Assembly: GCA_017453465.1 (NCBI GenBank)
Contig: JAFTEV010000074.1
Location: forward strand, 1 to 64,000
Length of the DNA stretch: 64,000 nt
From: Bacteroidaceae bacterium
GTDB lineage: Bacteria; Bacteroidota; Bacteroidia; Bacteroidales; Bacteroidaceae
Direction: 5' to 3'
The notes below the pieces were generated by a model that saw only the letters and a list, made by a program, of their open reading frames with translations, made no database searches and was not told the origin of the DNA. The position numbers and the translations under genes are program-made. Of this stretch, positions 52,130-61,162 are shown in pieces; position 1 is the first letter of the stretch; each line of letters begins with the position of its first letter.

Positions 52130-53290
52130 TTACTGCGGCTTCCCCACCTTTTTATATTCTTCCCAGCGCACACGGATGCTACCCACGTAGTCGTAAGTTT
52201 CGCTGCCACGGAAGTAGCCGTGGCGGACTTCGGGCTGGTTGTAGAAACGCGACTCAGCCATGCGGAGAACGTAACCATCGACATTGCCGAGCCAGCGGTC
52301 GGGGTCTTTGCCATATTTGCGTGCAAGGGCACGAGCATCATCCACATGGCCAGGACCGGCGTTGTAGGCAGCAAGGATGAAGTTGATGCGTTCCGACGGG
52401 TTGTGAATGAAGGCATAATGCTGGTCGAGCTGGTTGATGAGGCGCACGGCTCCACGGATGTTGCTCTCCGGCTGGAACACATCTTGCTGACTCACGCCTA
52501 CGCTGCGGGCGGTGCTGGGCATGAGTTGCATCAGACCCATTGCGCCCATGAAGGAGACAGCTCCGGGGTCGAAGGCAGACTCCTGATAGGCTTGGGCGGC
52601 AAGCAGTCGCCAGTCCCAGTTGCACTGACGGGCATACTGGCGGAACAGGTGGTCGTAGAGAGATATTTCGCCCTTGGCAAGGTTGCGAATGGGCGCAGAA
52701 ACATGGCGGCGAGGCGTATAAGTCTTGCCGCTTTTCGTGCGAATCTGGATGGTGGAGAGAGCCAGCAACTTCCCTTTATTTGCCTGAATCCAGGCCGAAA
52801 GGCTCCCCGCCAGGGCAGGACTTTGCTTGCTCACCGCCCACGAGCGGATGATGGTGTCGCCACGGAAGTATTGGTTCTCGTCCGTCTGCATGGAGTCGGG
52901 AATGTTACAAGCCACAATATCGCCGTCGCCCTGGGCCAAGCGCGCCAGCAAGTCTTCCACCGTGCGGCATACCTCCACACGGAGGCTCACCCCAATGCTG
53001 CGGGCAAAGGCATCGGCCAGCATATATTGCCGCCCGAAGTGTTCGCCACGAAACTCAAAGTAAGTGTCGGGGCCGTACTGAGTCAAGATGATGAGTTCGC
53101 CACCCGCTTGAATCTGCTCCAAGTCAAAAGTCTGCGCTTGCTGCGGTGCAGGAAAGTGGGAGGCAGGCTTGGGTTGTTGGCAAGATGCACAGAGTACACA
53201 GAGAAGACAGAGCGCACAGAGTGCTCTCCTCTTTAGAAAAAAGTCATAGCGTGAGCTACATTCTCTGTCTTCTCTGTGTACTCTGTGCAT
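52130..53290 (-). CDS. mltF: Membrane-bound lytic transglycosylase MltF
   Basis: 386 residues. An SBP-like domain (about 55-250) is followed by an SLT lysozyme-like domain: the catalytic Glu is in AYQESAFDPGAVSFMGAMG, and IRGAVRLINQLDQHYAF and ILAAYNAGPGHVDDARAL follow. It cuts glycan strands of the cell wall. The lipoprotein signal KRRALCALCLLCVLCASC is encoded by the arm of the inverted repeat at 53185-53290, and the ATG lies in the other arm. No other ATG is available in this N-terminal region, so repeat sequence now supplies the start and part of the signal. Confidence 0.92.
   Translation of the reverse strand: MHRVHREDRECSSRYDFFLKRRALCALCLLCVLCASCQQPKPASHFPAPQQAQTFDLEQIQAGGELIILTQYGPDTYFEFRGEHFGRQYMLADAFARSIGVSLRVEVCRTVEDLLARLAQGDGDIVACNIPDSMQTDENQYFRGDTIIRSWAVSKQSPALAGSLSAWIQANKGKLLALSTIQIRTKSGKTYTPRRHVSAPIRNLAKGEISLYDHLFRQYARQCNWDWRLLAAQAYQESAFDPGAVSFMGAMGLMQLMPSTARSVGVSQQDVFQPESNIRGAVRLINQLDQHYAFIHNPSERINFILAAYNAGPGHVDDARALARKYGKDPDRWLGNVDGYVLRMAESRFYNQPEVRHGYFRGSETYDYVGSIRVRWEEYKKVGKPQ
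53185..53290. repeat. 28-bp perfect inverted repeat at the start of mltF
   Basis: ATGCACAGAGTACACAGAGA (53185 on) with its exact complement ending at 53290; arms 28 bp, spacer 50 bp. The whole element lies within the first 36 codons of mltF. Confidence 0.92.
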
Positions 53291-53880
53291 TATCTAATGT
53301 ATAATGTATCCACCTTTTCCAGCCGTGCGCGCAACTGCGGCATTGCGTCCTTGCGAATGCGCAGGGTCATAGAGCAGTCGGTGTCGTAGCCTTGCGAAAG
53401 GATTTGGGGTTCCATGTCCTTCACCACACGCATGACATCGTTCATGAAGGGATACTCAAAGCTGAAGGTAATGTCCTCATCCACCGTCTTCTCAATGACT
53501 TCGGCAGCGGCAATGGCTTCAGCGGCAGCAGCGCGGTAGGCCACAATAAGCCCGCTGGTGCCCAGTTTGATGCCACCAAAATAGCGCACCACGATGATGA
53601 GAATGTTCGTCAGTTCGTTGCTGTTGATTTGTCCCAAGATGGGCTTACCAGCCGTGCCGCTCGGTTCGCCGTTGTCGTTGGCACGGAAGTCCAGTCTATC
53701 CGCTCCCAGCATATAGGCATAGCAGACGTGGCGTGCATCGTAGTATTTCTTCTGATAGTCCGCCACCAGCTGCTTGATCTCTTCCACGGAACTGACGGGC
53801 ATAGCAAAAGCGAGAAACTTACTGCGTTTCTCGCTGTATGTGCCTTCTGCCAAAGCTTTTATCGTGCGGTAGGAATCCAT
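53290..53880 (-). CDS. YigZ/IMPACT family protein
   Basis: 196 residues from the ATG at 53880. IMPACT domain with SKFLAFAMPVSSVEEIKQLV, DNGEPSGTAGKPILGQI and IIVVRYFGGIKLGTSGLIVA. The C-terminal part resembles an EF-G domain (DUF1949). The role in bacteria is not settled; relatives bind ribosome-linked factors. It ends at the first base of the mltF start, and begins 3 nt after DUF1015. Confidence 0.9.
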   Translation of the reverse strand: MDSYRTIKALAEGTYSEKRSKFLAFAMPVSSVEEIKQLVADYQKKYYDARHVCYAYMLGADRLDFRANDNGEPSGTAGKPILGQINSNELTNILIIVVRYFGGIKLGTSGLIVAYRAAAAEAIAAAEVIEKTVDEDITFSFEYPFMNDVMRVVKDMEPQILSQGYDTDCSMTLRIRKDAMPQLRARLEKVDTLYIR

Positions 53881-53882
53881 CA

Positions 53883-55151
53883 CTAGCTAAGTTTGTGAAT
53901 CACCAGTCCCGACCGCAGCTTTGGTTCAAACCAAGTGGCCTTCGGGGGCATAATCTTGCCGCTGTCGGCGATGTCCATGATTTGCTGCATGGTGACGGGA
54001 TAGAGGGCGAGGGCCAACTTCATTTCGCCACTATCGACACGGCGTTTCAGTTCGCCCAGACCACGGAGTCCGCCCACGAAGTCAATACGCTTGTCGCGGC
54101 GCAAATCCTTGATGCCGAGGATGTCGTCCAGAATCAGCCGACTGCTGATGCTTACGTCCAGCACGCCGATAGGGTCGTTGGCGTCGTAGGTGCCCGTCTT
54201 GGCCTTCAGCGAATACCATTCGCCAGCCAGATAGAGCGAAAATTCGTGCAACTCCTGTGGGCGATATTCATGCTGACCCTTCGGCGTGACGGTGAAGTTC
54301 TTGCTCAGAGCCTCCAAAAACTCCGTCTCGGTCAGTCCGCCCAGGTCTTTCACCACGCGGTTGTAGTCCAGGATGGTCAGCTGACTGGCGGGGAAGCAGA
54401 CGGCCATGAAGTAGTTGTACTCCTCGTCGCCCCTGTGATTGGGATTTTGCTTCGCCTTCTCAGCTCCCACCAGAGCCGCTGCCGCCGAGCGGTGATGGCC
54501 GTCGGCAATGTAGAGACTGGGCATCTTGGCAAACTCCGCTGTGATGGTCTGGATGTCAGCATCATCAGTGACACACCAGAGCTTGTGGCCAAAGCCGTCG
54601 ATGGGTGCAGTGAAGTCATACTCAGGCTCCGTCTTGGCATACTTCTCAATCAGTGCGAGCAAGACGGCATTGTCGGGATAGGCAAAGAAGACAGGTTCGA
54701 TGTTGGCGTCGTTCACACGCACATGCTTCATGCGGTCCTCTTCCTTGTCGGCGCGGGTGAGTTCGTGCTTCTTGATGACCCCTGTCTGGTAGTCGCCACT
54801 ATAGGCTCCCACCACAATGCCATACTGCGTTTTCTCCTGATTCCCATTGGCGGGCAAACAGGAAGTCTGCGCATAGATGTAGTACTGCTCCTTTTCGTCC
54901 TGCACCAGCCATCCCTTCTGCTGAAACTTCAGGAACTGCCGTGCAGCCTCCTCATACACCCGTGGGTCATACTCACTGGTGCCAGGCTCAAAGTTTATCT
55001 CAGGCTTGATGATGTGGTAGAGCGATTTCTCGTTGTCGCCAGCCTCTGCCCTGGCCTCTTCCGAGTTCAGCACATCATAGGGGCGACTTTCCACCTGTTC
55101 CACCAATGCCTTCGGGGGACGCACCCCCCTGAATGGTTTTACAATTGCCAT
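53883..55151 (-). CDS. DUF1015 family protein
   Basis: 422 residues; begins MAIVKPFRGVRPPKALVEQV and has SRPYDVLNSEEARAEAG, LYIADGHHRSAAAALVGAEK, and a C-terminal FVGGLRGLGELKRRVDSGE. All are marks of DUF1015, often next to serine biosynthesis genes. The GHHRSAAA motif resembles a nuclease or kinase-like phosphate loop, but the reaction is unknown. Fully intact. Confidence 0.88.
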   Translation of the reverse strand: MAIVKPFRGVRPPKALVEQVESRPYDVLNSEEARAEAGDNEKSLYHIIKPEINFEPGTSEYDPRVYEEAARQFLKFQQKGWLVQDEKEQYYIYAQTSCLPANGNQEKTQYGIVVGAYSGDYQTGVIKKHELTRADKEEDRMKHVRVNDANIEPVFFAYPDNAVLLALIEKYAKTEPEYDFTAPIDGFGHKLWCVTDDADIQTITAEFAKMPSLYIADGHHRSAAAALVGAEKAKQNPNHRGDEEYNYFMAVCFPASQLTILDYNRVVKDLGGLTETEFLEALSKNFTVTPKGQHEYRPQELHEFSLYLAGEWYSLKAKTGTYDANDPIGVLDVSISSRLILDDILGIKDLRRDKRIDFVGGLRGLGELKRRVDSGEMKLALALYPVTMQQIMDIADSGKIMPPKATWFEPKLRSGLVIHKLS

Positions 55152-55188
55152 AAATTCTTGTCTTAAAAACTAATTCTATTCTCTTTAT

Positions 55189-56070
55189 TTACAAATATTG
55201 CTTAGTGAAAGGATTGCGGTTTAAGACTCCGTCTGCAATTCCTTTTCTTATGATATTTCCAATAAAATCTTCCTCCGAGGGGTATTCATTGACATTAGCA
55301 CCACCAAGCATCAGGTCGATTCCCTTTATCGTAGTGCTCTGAATCTTGTTGAAAGACAACGCCCACTTCTTCTGCGGGTTATTCCAACCTAACTTGAACG
55401 AACAAAAGTCAACAGGACTATTTGGATTATAATCAGTCAACAGAGAACAATCACAGGCACTCTTTAAATAGAACATGGCTAAATCTTGCAACACAAAAAC
55501 TATCTTTCGATGCCAAGACTCCACAATTTTTCCTTTCTTATAAGCCTGCTGCATCATCGTCTTTGAAAACTCATTGGTCCAATTAACACCAAAAGTGTGC
55601 TTTTTGCCCGAATATCTTCCGTTGTTCAACAGTTCTACGACGTAGGGATATGGTGTTCCAGTCGTTCCGCCTGCTTGAATCTCCACACAGAGAAAGTCTT
55701 TTACCAAATCATGCTCATCTACTTCCACTGCGACATAGTCAACATTTCCGCCAACACCAATGTTTACCTCCTGAATCCATTTGACATTTCTCCAAGCAGA
55801 AAGGTATTTTTCGCGAATAGTTTCAAACATGAAGTCATCTTTAAACCTTTGAGGGCATATCACCACAGGGCATATTTCTTTTCCCTTGTTGACTGTTGCC
55901 CCAAGTGTGCAGATTCCCACCTTTTTCTGTGGTTCACTCTTTCGGGGCTTCACACACGTTCCTTTAATGTATTTACAATATTGCTGCTTTCGTGCAGAAA
56001 TACAAGAATCAGAATTGTCCTCGTAATCATAGCAGAACACTTCTATGGGATATTTACCTATATTCTTCAT
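55189..56070 (-). CDS. NotI-like type II restriction endonuclease
   Basis: 293 residues. An N-terminal cysteine-rich segment (Cys23, Cys32, Cys39, Cys54, with more at 67 and 72) matches the Cys4 metal site placed before the catalytic core in NotI. The core shows the PD-(D/E)xK variant as Asp111 (GNVDYVAVEV) and Glu130-x-Gln132 (FLCVEIQAGG), then KKHTFGVNWTNEFSKTMMQQ. It probably cuts a GC-rich site protected by the neighbouring methylase. Base composition is AT-rich and differs from both sides, a sign of transfer. The ATGA overlap with the methylase stop couples the two. Confidence 0.7.
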   Translation of the reverse strand: MKNIGKYPIEVFCYDYEDNSDSCISARKQQYCKYIKGTCVKPRKSEPQKKVGICTLGATVNKGKEICPVVICPQRFKDDFMFETIREKYLSAWRNVKWIQEVNIGVGGNVDYVAVEVDEHDLVKDFLCVEIQAGGTTGTPYPYVVELLNNGRYSGKKHTFGVNWTNEFSKTMMQQAYKKGKIVESWHRKIVFVLQDLAMFYLKSACDCSLLTDYNPNSPVDFCSFKLGWNNPQKKWALSFNKIQSTTIKGIDLMLGGANVNEYPSEEDFIGNIIRKGIADGVLNRNPFTKQYL

Positions 56071-57110
56071 GCTAACAACATTGTTTGAATCAACCGTTCT
56101 TTTGACGTTCTAATATACTGAGGGCTAAGGTCTATGCCCACACCGCGCCGGCCTAATTTCAGAGCCGCAGAAACCGTTGTCCCTGTCCCGATGAATGGAT
56201 CCAGCACAATGCCCCCTTCGGGGCAGGTGGCGAGTATTGGCACACGCAACAATGCTTCGGGATAAACCGCGCAGTGACTGTCTGTTCGCCATGTATCTTC
56301 GGTCACAACATTCCAGACATCATTAGGCAAATGTCCTTTTGCATGGATTCGCATAATATAAAAGCCCTTGTCTGCCAATTCCTTGGCTCGTCCGCTTATC
56401 CGTGCGTTATCACTATGCCAGGCCCGCTGTGCACCCCTGATTGTCATTCGGAAGTCATTGACCTGTCCTTCCCTGATTTCAGACAGGACTTCGTCCAATG
56501 CCCTTTCCGCATTGACCTTTTCTTCTTCGGTCAACTCTTTGCTTTCTCTTATCAATTTTCTGTATTTCTTTCCCGAAACACCAGTGGAAGAAACCGTATC
56601 CTTCGTAGTCACAACAGGTTGCTTGGTAGGTTTTATCAAGATAGAATCAGCATCGTAAAAGTATTTCTTCGATTTTACAAAATGGAAAAAGTGCTCATAC
56701 GAGTCCCTTAACCTGTCTTTGCAACTTTGTGTGCCTTTCAGTTGATGCCATATCACATCGTTTCTCAATATCCAGCCATTATCCATCAAAGCGAGCGCAA
56801 CCCGCCATGGCATACCCAGCAGTCCCTTGTCCACATACTTGTCTCCCAGATTCAGCCAAAAGGAGCCATCCTTTACAAGTACCCGCTTTGCCTCATTAAA
56901 CACAGCAATGAGTTTTTCCACATACTGTTCAAACGTCTTCTCATTGCCTATTTCATGTTCATCCTCTTCATTGTCATAGACACGCATCCCCCAGTAAGGA
57001 GGCGAAGTTATAATACAATTGACCGAGTTACTCTCCATCTCCTTGAGGACAGAAAGGCAATCTCCCTGTATCAAATTATATCGTTGTTTCTCTTCCAACG
57101 GATTGTGCAT
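56067..57110 (-). CDS. DNA methyltransferase, TSPPY type
   Basis: 347 residues. Motif IV TSPPYWG (35-41) comes first and the AdoMet motif DPFIGTGTTVSAALKLGRRG comes last, the order of beta-class amino-methylases; TSPPY is most frequent in N4-cytosine enzymes. The middle (about 170-250) is the variable, target-reading part. It protects the site of the adjoining endonuclease. A minus-strand TATCTTTG at 57160-57167 may be its -7 box. AT-rich like its partner. Confidence 0.88.
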   Translation of the reverse strand: MHNPLEEKQRYNLIQGDCLSVLKEMESNSVNCIITSPPYWGMRVYDNEEDEHEIGNEKTFEQYVEKLIAVFNEAKRVLVKDGSFWLNLGDKYVDKGLLGMPWRVALALMDNGWILRNDVIWHQLKGTQSCKDRLRDSYEHFFHFVKSKKYFYDADSILIKPTKQPVVTTKDTVSSTGVSGKKYRKLIRESKELTEEEKVNAERALDEVLSEIREGQVNDFRMTIRGAQRAWHSDNARISGRAKELADKGFYIMRIHAKGHLPNDVWNVVTEDTWRTDSHCAVYPEALLRVPILATCPEGGIVLDPFIGTGTTVSAALKLGRRGVGIDLSPQYIRTSKERLIQTMLLA

Positions 57111-57285
57111 GTCGTATTCTTTAAATGACGGTAATTTACGGTTTAGCTGTTTTCTGCTGCAAAGATAAATAAAAATTCTGAGATATTTATGTCTGGTGAA
57201 TATAAAAGATTTTTGTGAGGAAATTTTGCGTGAATTTTTCGAAAAGAAAGGGAACTTTTGCTCATAAAATGTAGTAAACTCTCAA

Positions 57286-57500
57286 CTCCGTCCCACAACT
57301 GTGCCACCGCAGCAGCAATGCAGTAGGAAACGAGTGGCAATGCAGTGGGAGCCGAGTGGCAAAGGCTTCCCACCGCAACGGGAGTGCAGTGCCACCGCTG
57401 CGAGAGTGCATTGCCACCGCAACGGGAGTGCAGTGCCACTGCGGTAGCAATGCAGCGAAACGGAAGGCTTGCCCATGCGGAAGGTGAGCCGAAAGTAGTG
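57286..57500. repeat. GC-rich word repeat (family GGCAATGCAGTG), locus 5
   Basis: Six or more words such as GAGTGGCAATGCAGTGGGAG, CAACGGGAGTGCAGTGCCAC and GAGAGTGCATTGCCACCGC run in tandem; AAAGGCTTCCCACC is shared with locus 3. It lies in the 685-nt divergent gap between the restriction system and nrdD. The gap also holds the inverted repeat at 57557-57648 and the nrdD promoter, but no gene. Confidence 0.65.
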
Positions 57501-57556
57501 CCGCTGCAATCTGGCAGGGGTGTTTTTGGGAAAAGAACAAAATGATGGAAAAATTG

Positions 57557-57648
57557 AAAAGTTTTCCGTTTCAGAAAATCATCCTTTTGAATTAAAGAGA
57601 GATAAAATTTTTAGTTAGAGCAAAAGTTTTCCCAAACGGAAAACTTTT
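57557..57648. repeat. Inverted repeat AAAAGTTTTCCGTTT upstream of nrdD
   Basis: AAAAGTTTTCCGTTT (57557-57571) and AAACGGAAAACTTTT (57634-57648) are exact complements. The right copy also makes a local palindrome, GTTTTCCCAAACGGAAAAC (57628-57646). The block ends about 20 nt before the nrdD -33 box, so it could be an operator or a terminator. Confidence 0.7.
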
Positions 57649-57669
57649 ATATTTTTTTTAACGAAAAAG

Positions 57670-57701
57670 TTTGTACGAAACGAAAATAATACATAGCTTT
57701 G
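57670..57701 (+). promoter_or_regulatory. nrdD promoter
   Basis: TTTG (57670-57673), 20-nt spacer, TAGCTTTG (57694-57701). Full Bacteroidales consensus. Confidence 0.75.
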
Positions 57702-57795
57702 CAGCCGCAAACGAAATAGAAGAAAGAGAAGCGTGAACACCTACGTTTACACATTATTTATTTTATAGAACCCCCAAAACTAACCCTTTCCAGAC

Positions 57796-60003
57796 ATGAT
57801 ACAGACCGTAAAGAAACGCGATGGACGCATCGTGGGATATAACGAGGAGAAAATCAAGGCAGCCATACGCAAGGCCATGCTCCAGACCGAGAAGGGCGAG
57901 GACGAGGGCCTCATCCACCGCATCTCGGACCGCATCGGCGCTCAAGGCAAAGAACAGATGAGCGTGGAGGACATACAGGACATGGTGGAGATGGAACTCA
58001 TGAAGAGTCCCCGCAAGGAAGTGGCCAAGAAGTACATAGCCTATCGCGACCAGCGCAGCATTGCCCGCCGCGCCAAGACACGTGACATCTTCCTCGACAT
58101 CATTGAGGCCAAGAACAACGACATCACACGCGAGAACGCCAACATGAACGCCGATTCGCCAGCGGGCATGATGATGAAGTTTGCCAGCGAAACAACCAAA
58201 CCCTTCGTGGACGACTACCTGCTTTCGCCCGAAAGCCGCGATGCCGTGAAGAACAACTACTTGCACATCCACGACAAAGACTACTACCCCACCAAGTCGC
58301 TCACTTGCGTGCAACACCCACTGGACAACATCCTGCGCGACGGCTTCATTGCCGGACACGGAGAGAGCCGCCCCGCCAAGCGCATTGAGACCGCCAGCGT
58401 GATTGCCTGCATCAGCCTGGAGACGGCACAGAACGAAATGCACGGCGGACAGGCCATTCCCGCCTTCGACTTCTATATGGCACCCTACGTGAGAGCCTCT
58501 TTCCAGGAGGAAGTGAAGTACATTGAGCAGATGACGGGCCAAGACCTGCACGACCTGTACAATGCGCCCATCGACGACTACGTGAAGAAATCGCTCGACG
58601 GACTCACTGGCTACGAGCGCGCCAAGCAGCACGCCATCAACCGCACTGTAGGCCGCGTGCACCAGGCCATGGAAGCGTTCATCCACAACATGAACACCAT
58701 CCACTCCAGAGGCGGCAACCAGGTGGTCTTCTCCAGCATCAACTACGGCACGGACATCAGTGCCGAGGGTCGTTGTGTCATTCGCGAACTGCTGGAATCC
58801 ACCTACGAGGGCGTGGGCAATGGGGCCACAGCCATCTTCCCCATACAAATCTGGAAGAAGAAGCGCGGTGTGAGCTACCTGCCGAGTGACCGCAACTACG
58901 ACCTCTACTGCCTGGCCTGCAAGGTGACTGCACGCCGGTTCTTCCCCAACTTCGTCAATCTGGATGCCACATACAACCAGCACGAAAAGTGGCGCATAGA
59001 CGACCCTGAACGCTACAAGTATGAGCTGGCCACCATGGGCTGTCGCACCCGCGTGTTCGAGAACCGCTATGGCGAAAAGACCTCTATCGGACGCGGCAAC
59101 ATATCCTTCTCCACCATCAACATTGTGAAGCTCGCCCTGGAGTGTATGCCTATCGAGGACAAGGAGGCACGCATCAACGCCTTCTTCGCCAAACTGGACG
59201 AACTGCTCAACGTCACAGCCAAGCAGCTGCACGAGCGTTACAAGTTCCAGGCCACGGCTCTGGCCAAGCAGTTCCAGCTTGTGATGTCGAAACTGTGGAA
59301 CGGGGCCGACGTGCTGGGCGAGAACGATACCATCGCCTCCGTCATCAACCAGGGCACACTGGGCATAGGCTTCATCGGACTGGCCGAATGTCTCATCGCC
59401 CTCATCGGCAAGCACCACGGCGAGAGCGCAGAGGCTCAGGAACTGGGTCTGCGCATTGTCACCTACATGCGCGACCAGGTGCTGAAGTTCTGCGAAAAGT
59501 ATCAGCACAACTACTCAGTGCTGGCCACACCAGCCGAGGGACTGGCCGGAAAGTTCACCAAGCGCGACCGCAAGAAGTTTGGCATAGTGGCTGGCGTGAC
59601 CGACAAGGACTACTATACCAACTCGAACCATGTGCCCGTGTATTACCACTGCTCTCCGCGCCACAAGGCAGAGATTGAAGCCCCCTACCACGAACTGACT
59701 CGCGGCGGCCACATCTTCTATGTGGAGATTGACGGTGATGCCACACACAACCCAGAAGCCATTATGCAGATAGTGGACTTGATGGATGAGTACAACATTG
59801 GCTATGGTTCCGTCAACCACAACCGCAACCGCTGTATGCACTGTGGCTATGAGGACGCGAGCGAAGACCTGAAAGTCTGCCCCAAGTGCGGTAGCACCGC
59901 CATCGACACCCTGCAGCGCATCACTGGCTATCTGGTGGGCACCACAGACCGCTGGAACTCCGGCAAGCTGGCCGAACTGAAAGACCGCGTTGTGCATAAA
60001 TAA
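57796..60003 (+). CDS. nrdD: Anaerobic ribonucleoside-triphosphate reductase
   Basis: 735 residues. ATP-cone at the N-terminus (KKRDGRIVGYNEEKIKAAIR), the ten-strand barrel with the substrate cysteines, and a C-terminal zinc site CMHCGYEDASEDLKVCPKCG. The glycyl radical is Gly711 in QRITGYLVG. It makes dNTPs without oxygen. It needs the activase NrdG, and no nrdG gene follows it here. The next gene is a sugar dehydrogenase on its own promoter. Confidence 0.95.
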   Translation: MIQTVKKRDGRIVGYNEEKIKAAIRKAMLQTEKGEDEGLIHRISDRIGAQGKEQMSVEDIQDMVEMELMKSPRKEVAKKYIAYRDQRSIARRAKTRDIFLDIIEAKNNDITRENANMNADSPAGMMMKFASETTKPFVDDYLLSPESRDAVKNNYLHIHDKDYYPTKSLTCVQHPLDNILRDGFIAGHGESRPAKRIETASVIACISLETAQNEMHGGQAIPAFDFYMAPYVRASFQEEVKYIEQMTGQDLHDLYNAPIDDYVKKSLDGLTGYERAKQHAINRTVGRVHQAMEAFIHNMNTIHSRGGNQVVFSSINYGTDISAEGRCVIRELLESTYEGVGNGATAIFPIQIWKKKRGVSYLPSDRNYDLYCLACKVTARRFFPNFVNLDATYNQHEKWRIDDPERYKYELATMGCRTRVFENRYGEKTSIGRGNISFSTINIVKLALECMPIEDKEARINAFFAKLDELLNVTAKQLHERYKFQATALAKQFQLVMSKLWNGADVLGENDTIASVINQGTLGIGFIGLAECLIALIGKHHGESAEAQELGLRIVTYMRDQVLKFCEKYQHNYSVLATPAEGLAGKFTKRDRKKFGIVAGVTDKDYYTNSNHVPVYYHCSPRHKAEIEAPYHELTRGGHIFYVEIDGDATHNPEAIMQIVDLMDEYNIGYGSVNHNRNRCMHCGYEDASEDLKVCPKCGSTAIDTLQRITGYLVGTTDRWNSGKLAELKDRVVHK

Positions 60004-60083
60004 AAGGAAACACATTCATTCAATATATTCTCACACGTTACTAAATAACAAACTACTCCTTACTTTTTTGCGGATGAATGAGG

Positions 60084-60118
60084 CTGGAGGGATGCAGTGA
60101 TTGCATCCCTCCAGTGGT
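60084..60118 (+). terminator. Terminator after nrdD
   Basis: 13-bp perfect stem CTGGAGGGATGCA (60084-60096) / TGCATCCCTCCAG (60102-60114), loop GTGAT, followed by TGGTTTTG. Confidence 0.75.
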
Positions 60119-60154
60119 TTTGTAACAAAATTGAATAGAATTGTTACAGATTTA

Positions 60155-60186
60155 TTTGCCTGTCCCCGCAATAGTACTTACCTTTG
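60155..60186 (+). promoter_or_regulatory. Promoter of the L-fucose operon
   Basis: TTTG (60155-60158), 20-nt spacer, TACCTTTG (60179-60186). Start codon 28 nt downstream. No clear operator seen. Confidence 0.75.
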
Positions 60187-60214
60187 TAGCAGAAAACCAT
60201 AAAACACACAGAAC

Positions 60215-61162
60215 ATGAGATACACAGAACTGGGCAAGACGGGAATGCAGATTTCCCACTTGAGCTTCGGCGCATCGTCGCTGGGCAGTGTGTTCCGCGA
60301 GACCCGCGAGGCAGAGAGCTTCGAGGCCGTGGAAGCTGCCATCGAGGGCGGCATCAACTTCATTGACGTAAGTCCCTACTACGGCCACTACAAGGCCGAG
60401 ACCGTGCTGGGCAAGGCACTGCGGCGGATTCCACGCGACAAATACTACCTCAGCACCAAAGTGGGACGCTACGGCAAGGACGGCGTGAACACCTGGGACT
60501 ACTCTGCGCGGCGTGCCACGGAGAGCGTCTATGAAAGCATGGAACGCCTCGGCGTGGATTACATAGACCTCATCAACGTGCACGACATAGAGTTTCAGGC
60601 GGCTCTGCCCGGCGGCCTGCAGAAGGTAGTGGACGAAACGCTGCCCGCACTGGTGGAACTCAAGCGCAAAGGCATCGTGGGCCACGTGGGCATTACCGAC
60701 CTGCAGCTGGAAAACCTCTGCTGGGTGATTGACCACAGTGAGGCCGGCACCGTGGAGAGTGTGCTCAACTTCTGCCACTACTGTCTGAACGACGACAAAC
60801 TGGCCGATTACCTCGACTACTTCGAGTCGCGTGGCATCGGCATCATCAACGCATCGCCGCTGAGCATGGGTCTGCTCTCCCAGCGCGGCGTTCCCAGCTG
60901 GCACCCTGCACCCCGCCCGCTGGTGGAAGCCTGTGCCAAGGCCGCCGCACACTGTGCCGCAAAGCAGTACCCCATAGAGAAACTGGCCGTGCAGTACGCC
61001 GTGAGCAATCCGCGCATAGCCAGCACCCTGTTCTCATCGGCCAACCCTGAGAACGTGAAGCGCAACATCGCGTGGGCAAACGAGGCTCCCGACTGGACGC
61101 TGGTGGAGGAAGTGAAGGAAATCATAGGCAATCAGCAGCGCGTGTCATGGGCAAACTCATAA
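60215..61162 (+). CDS. Aldo/keto reductase, probable L-fucose (L-galactose) dehydrogenase
   Basis: 315 residues of the AKR barrel. MRYTELGKTGMQISHLSFGA opens it; NFIDVSPYYGHYKAETVLGK carries the catalytic Asp and Tyr, YLSTKVGRYG the Lys and DYIDLINVHD the His. The sequence resembles L-galactose/L-fucose dehydrogenases, which oxidise the sugar at C1 to a lactone. The next genes (lactonase-like, FucP, Zn-dehydrogenase) fit that step. It overlaps the amidohydrolase gene by 16 bp. Confidence 0.88.
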   Translation: MRYTELGKTGMQISHLSFGASSLGSVFRETREAESFEAVEAAIEGGINFIDVSPYYGHYKAETVLGKALRRIPRDKYYLSTKVGRYGKDGVNTWDYSARRATESVYESMERLGVDYIDLINVHDIEFQAALPGGLQKVVDETLPALVELKRKGIVGHVGITDLQLENLCWVIDHSEAGTVESVLNFCHYCLNDDKLADYLDYFESRGIGIINASPLSMGLLSQRGVPSWHPAPRPLVEACAKAAAHCAAKQYPIEKLAVQYAVSNPRIASTLFSSANPENVKRNIAWANEAPDWTLVEEVKEIIGNQQRVSWANS

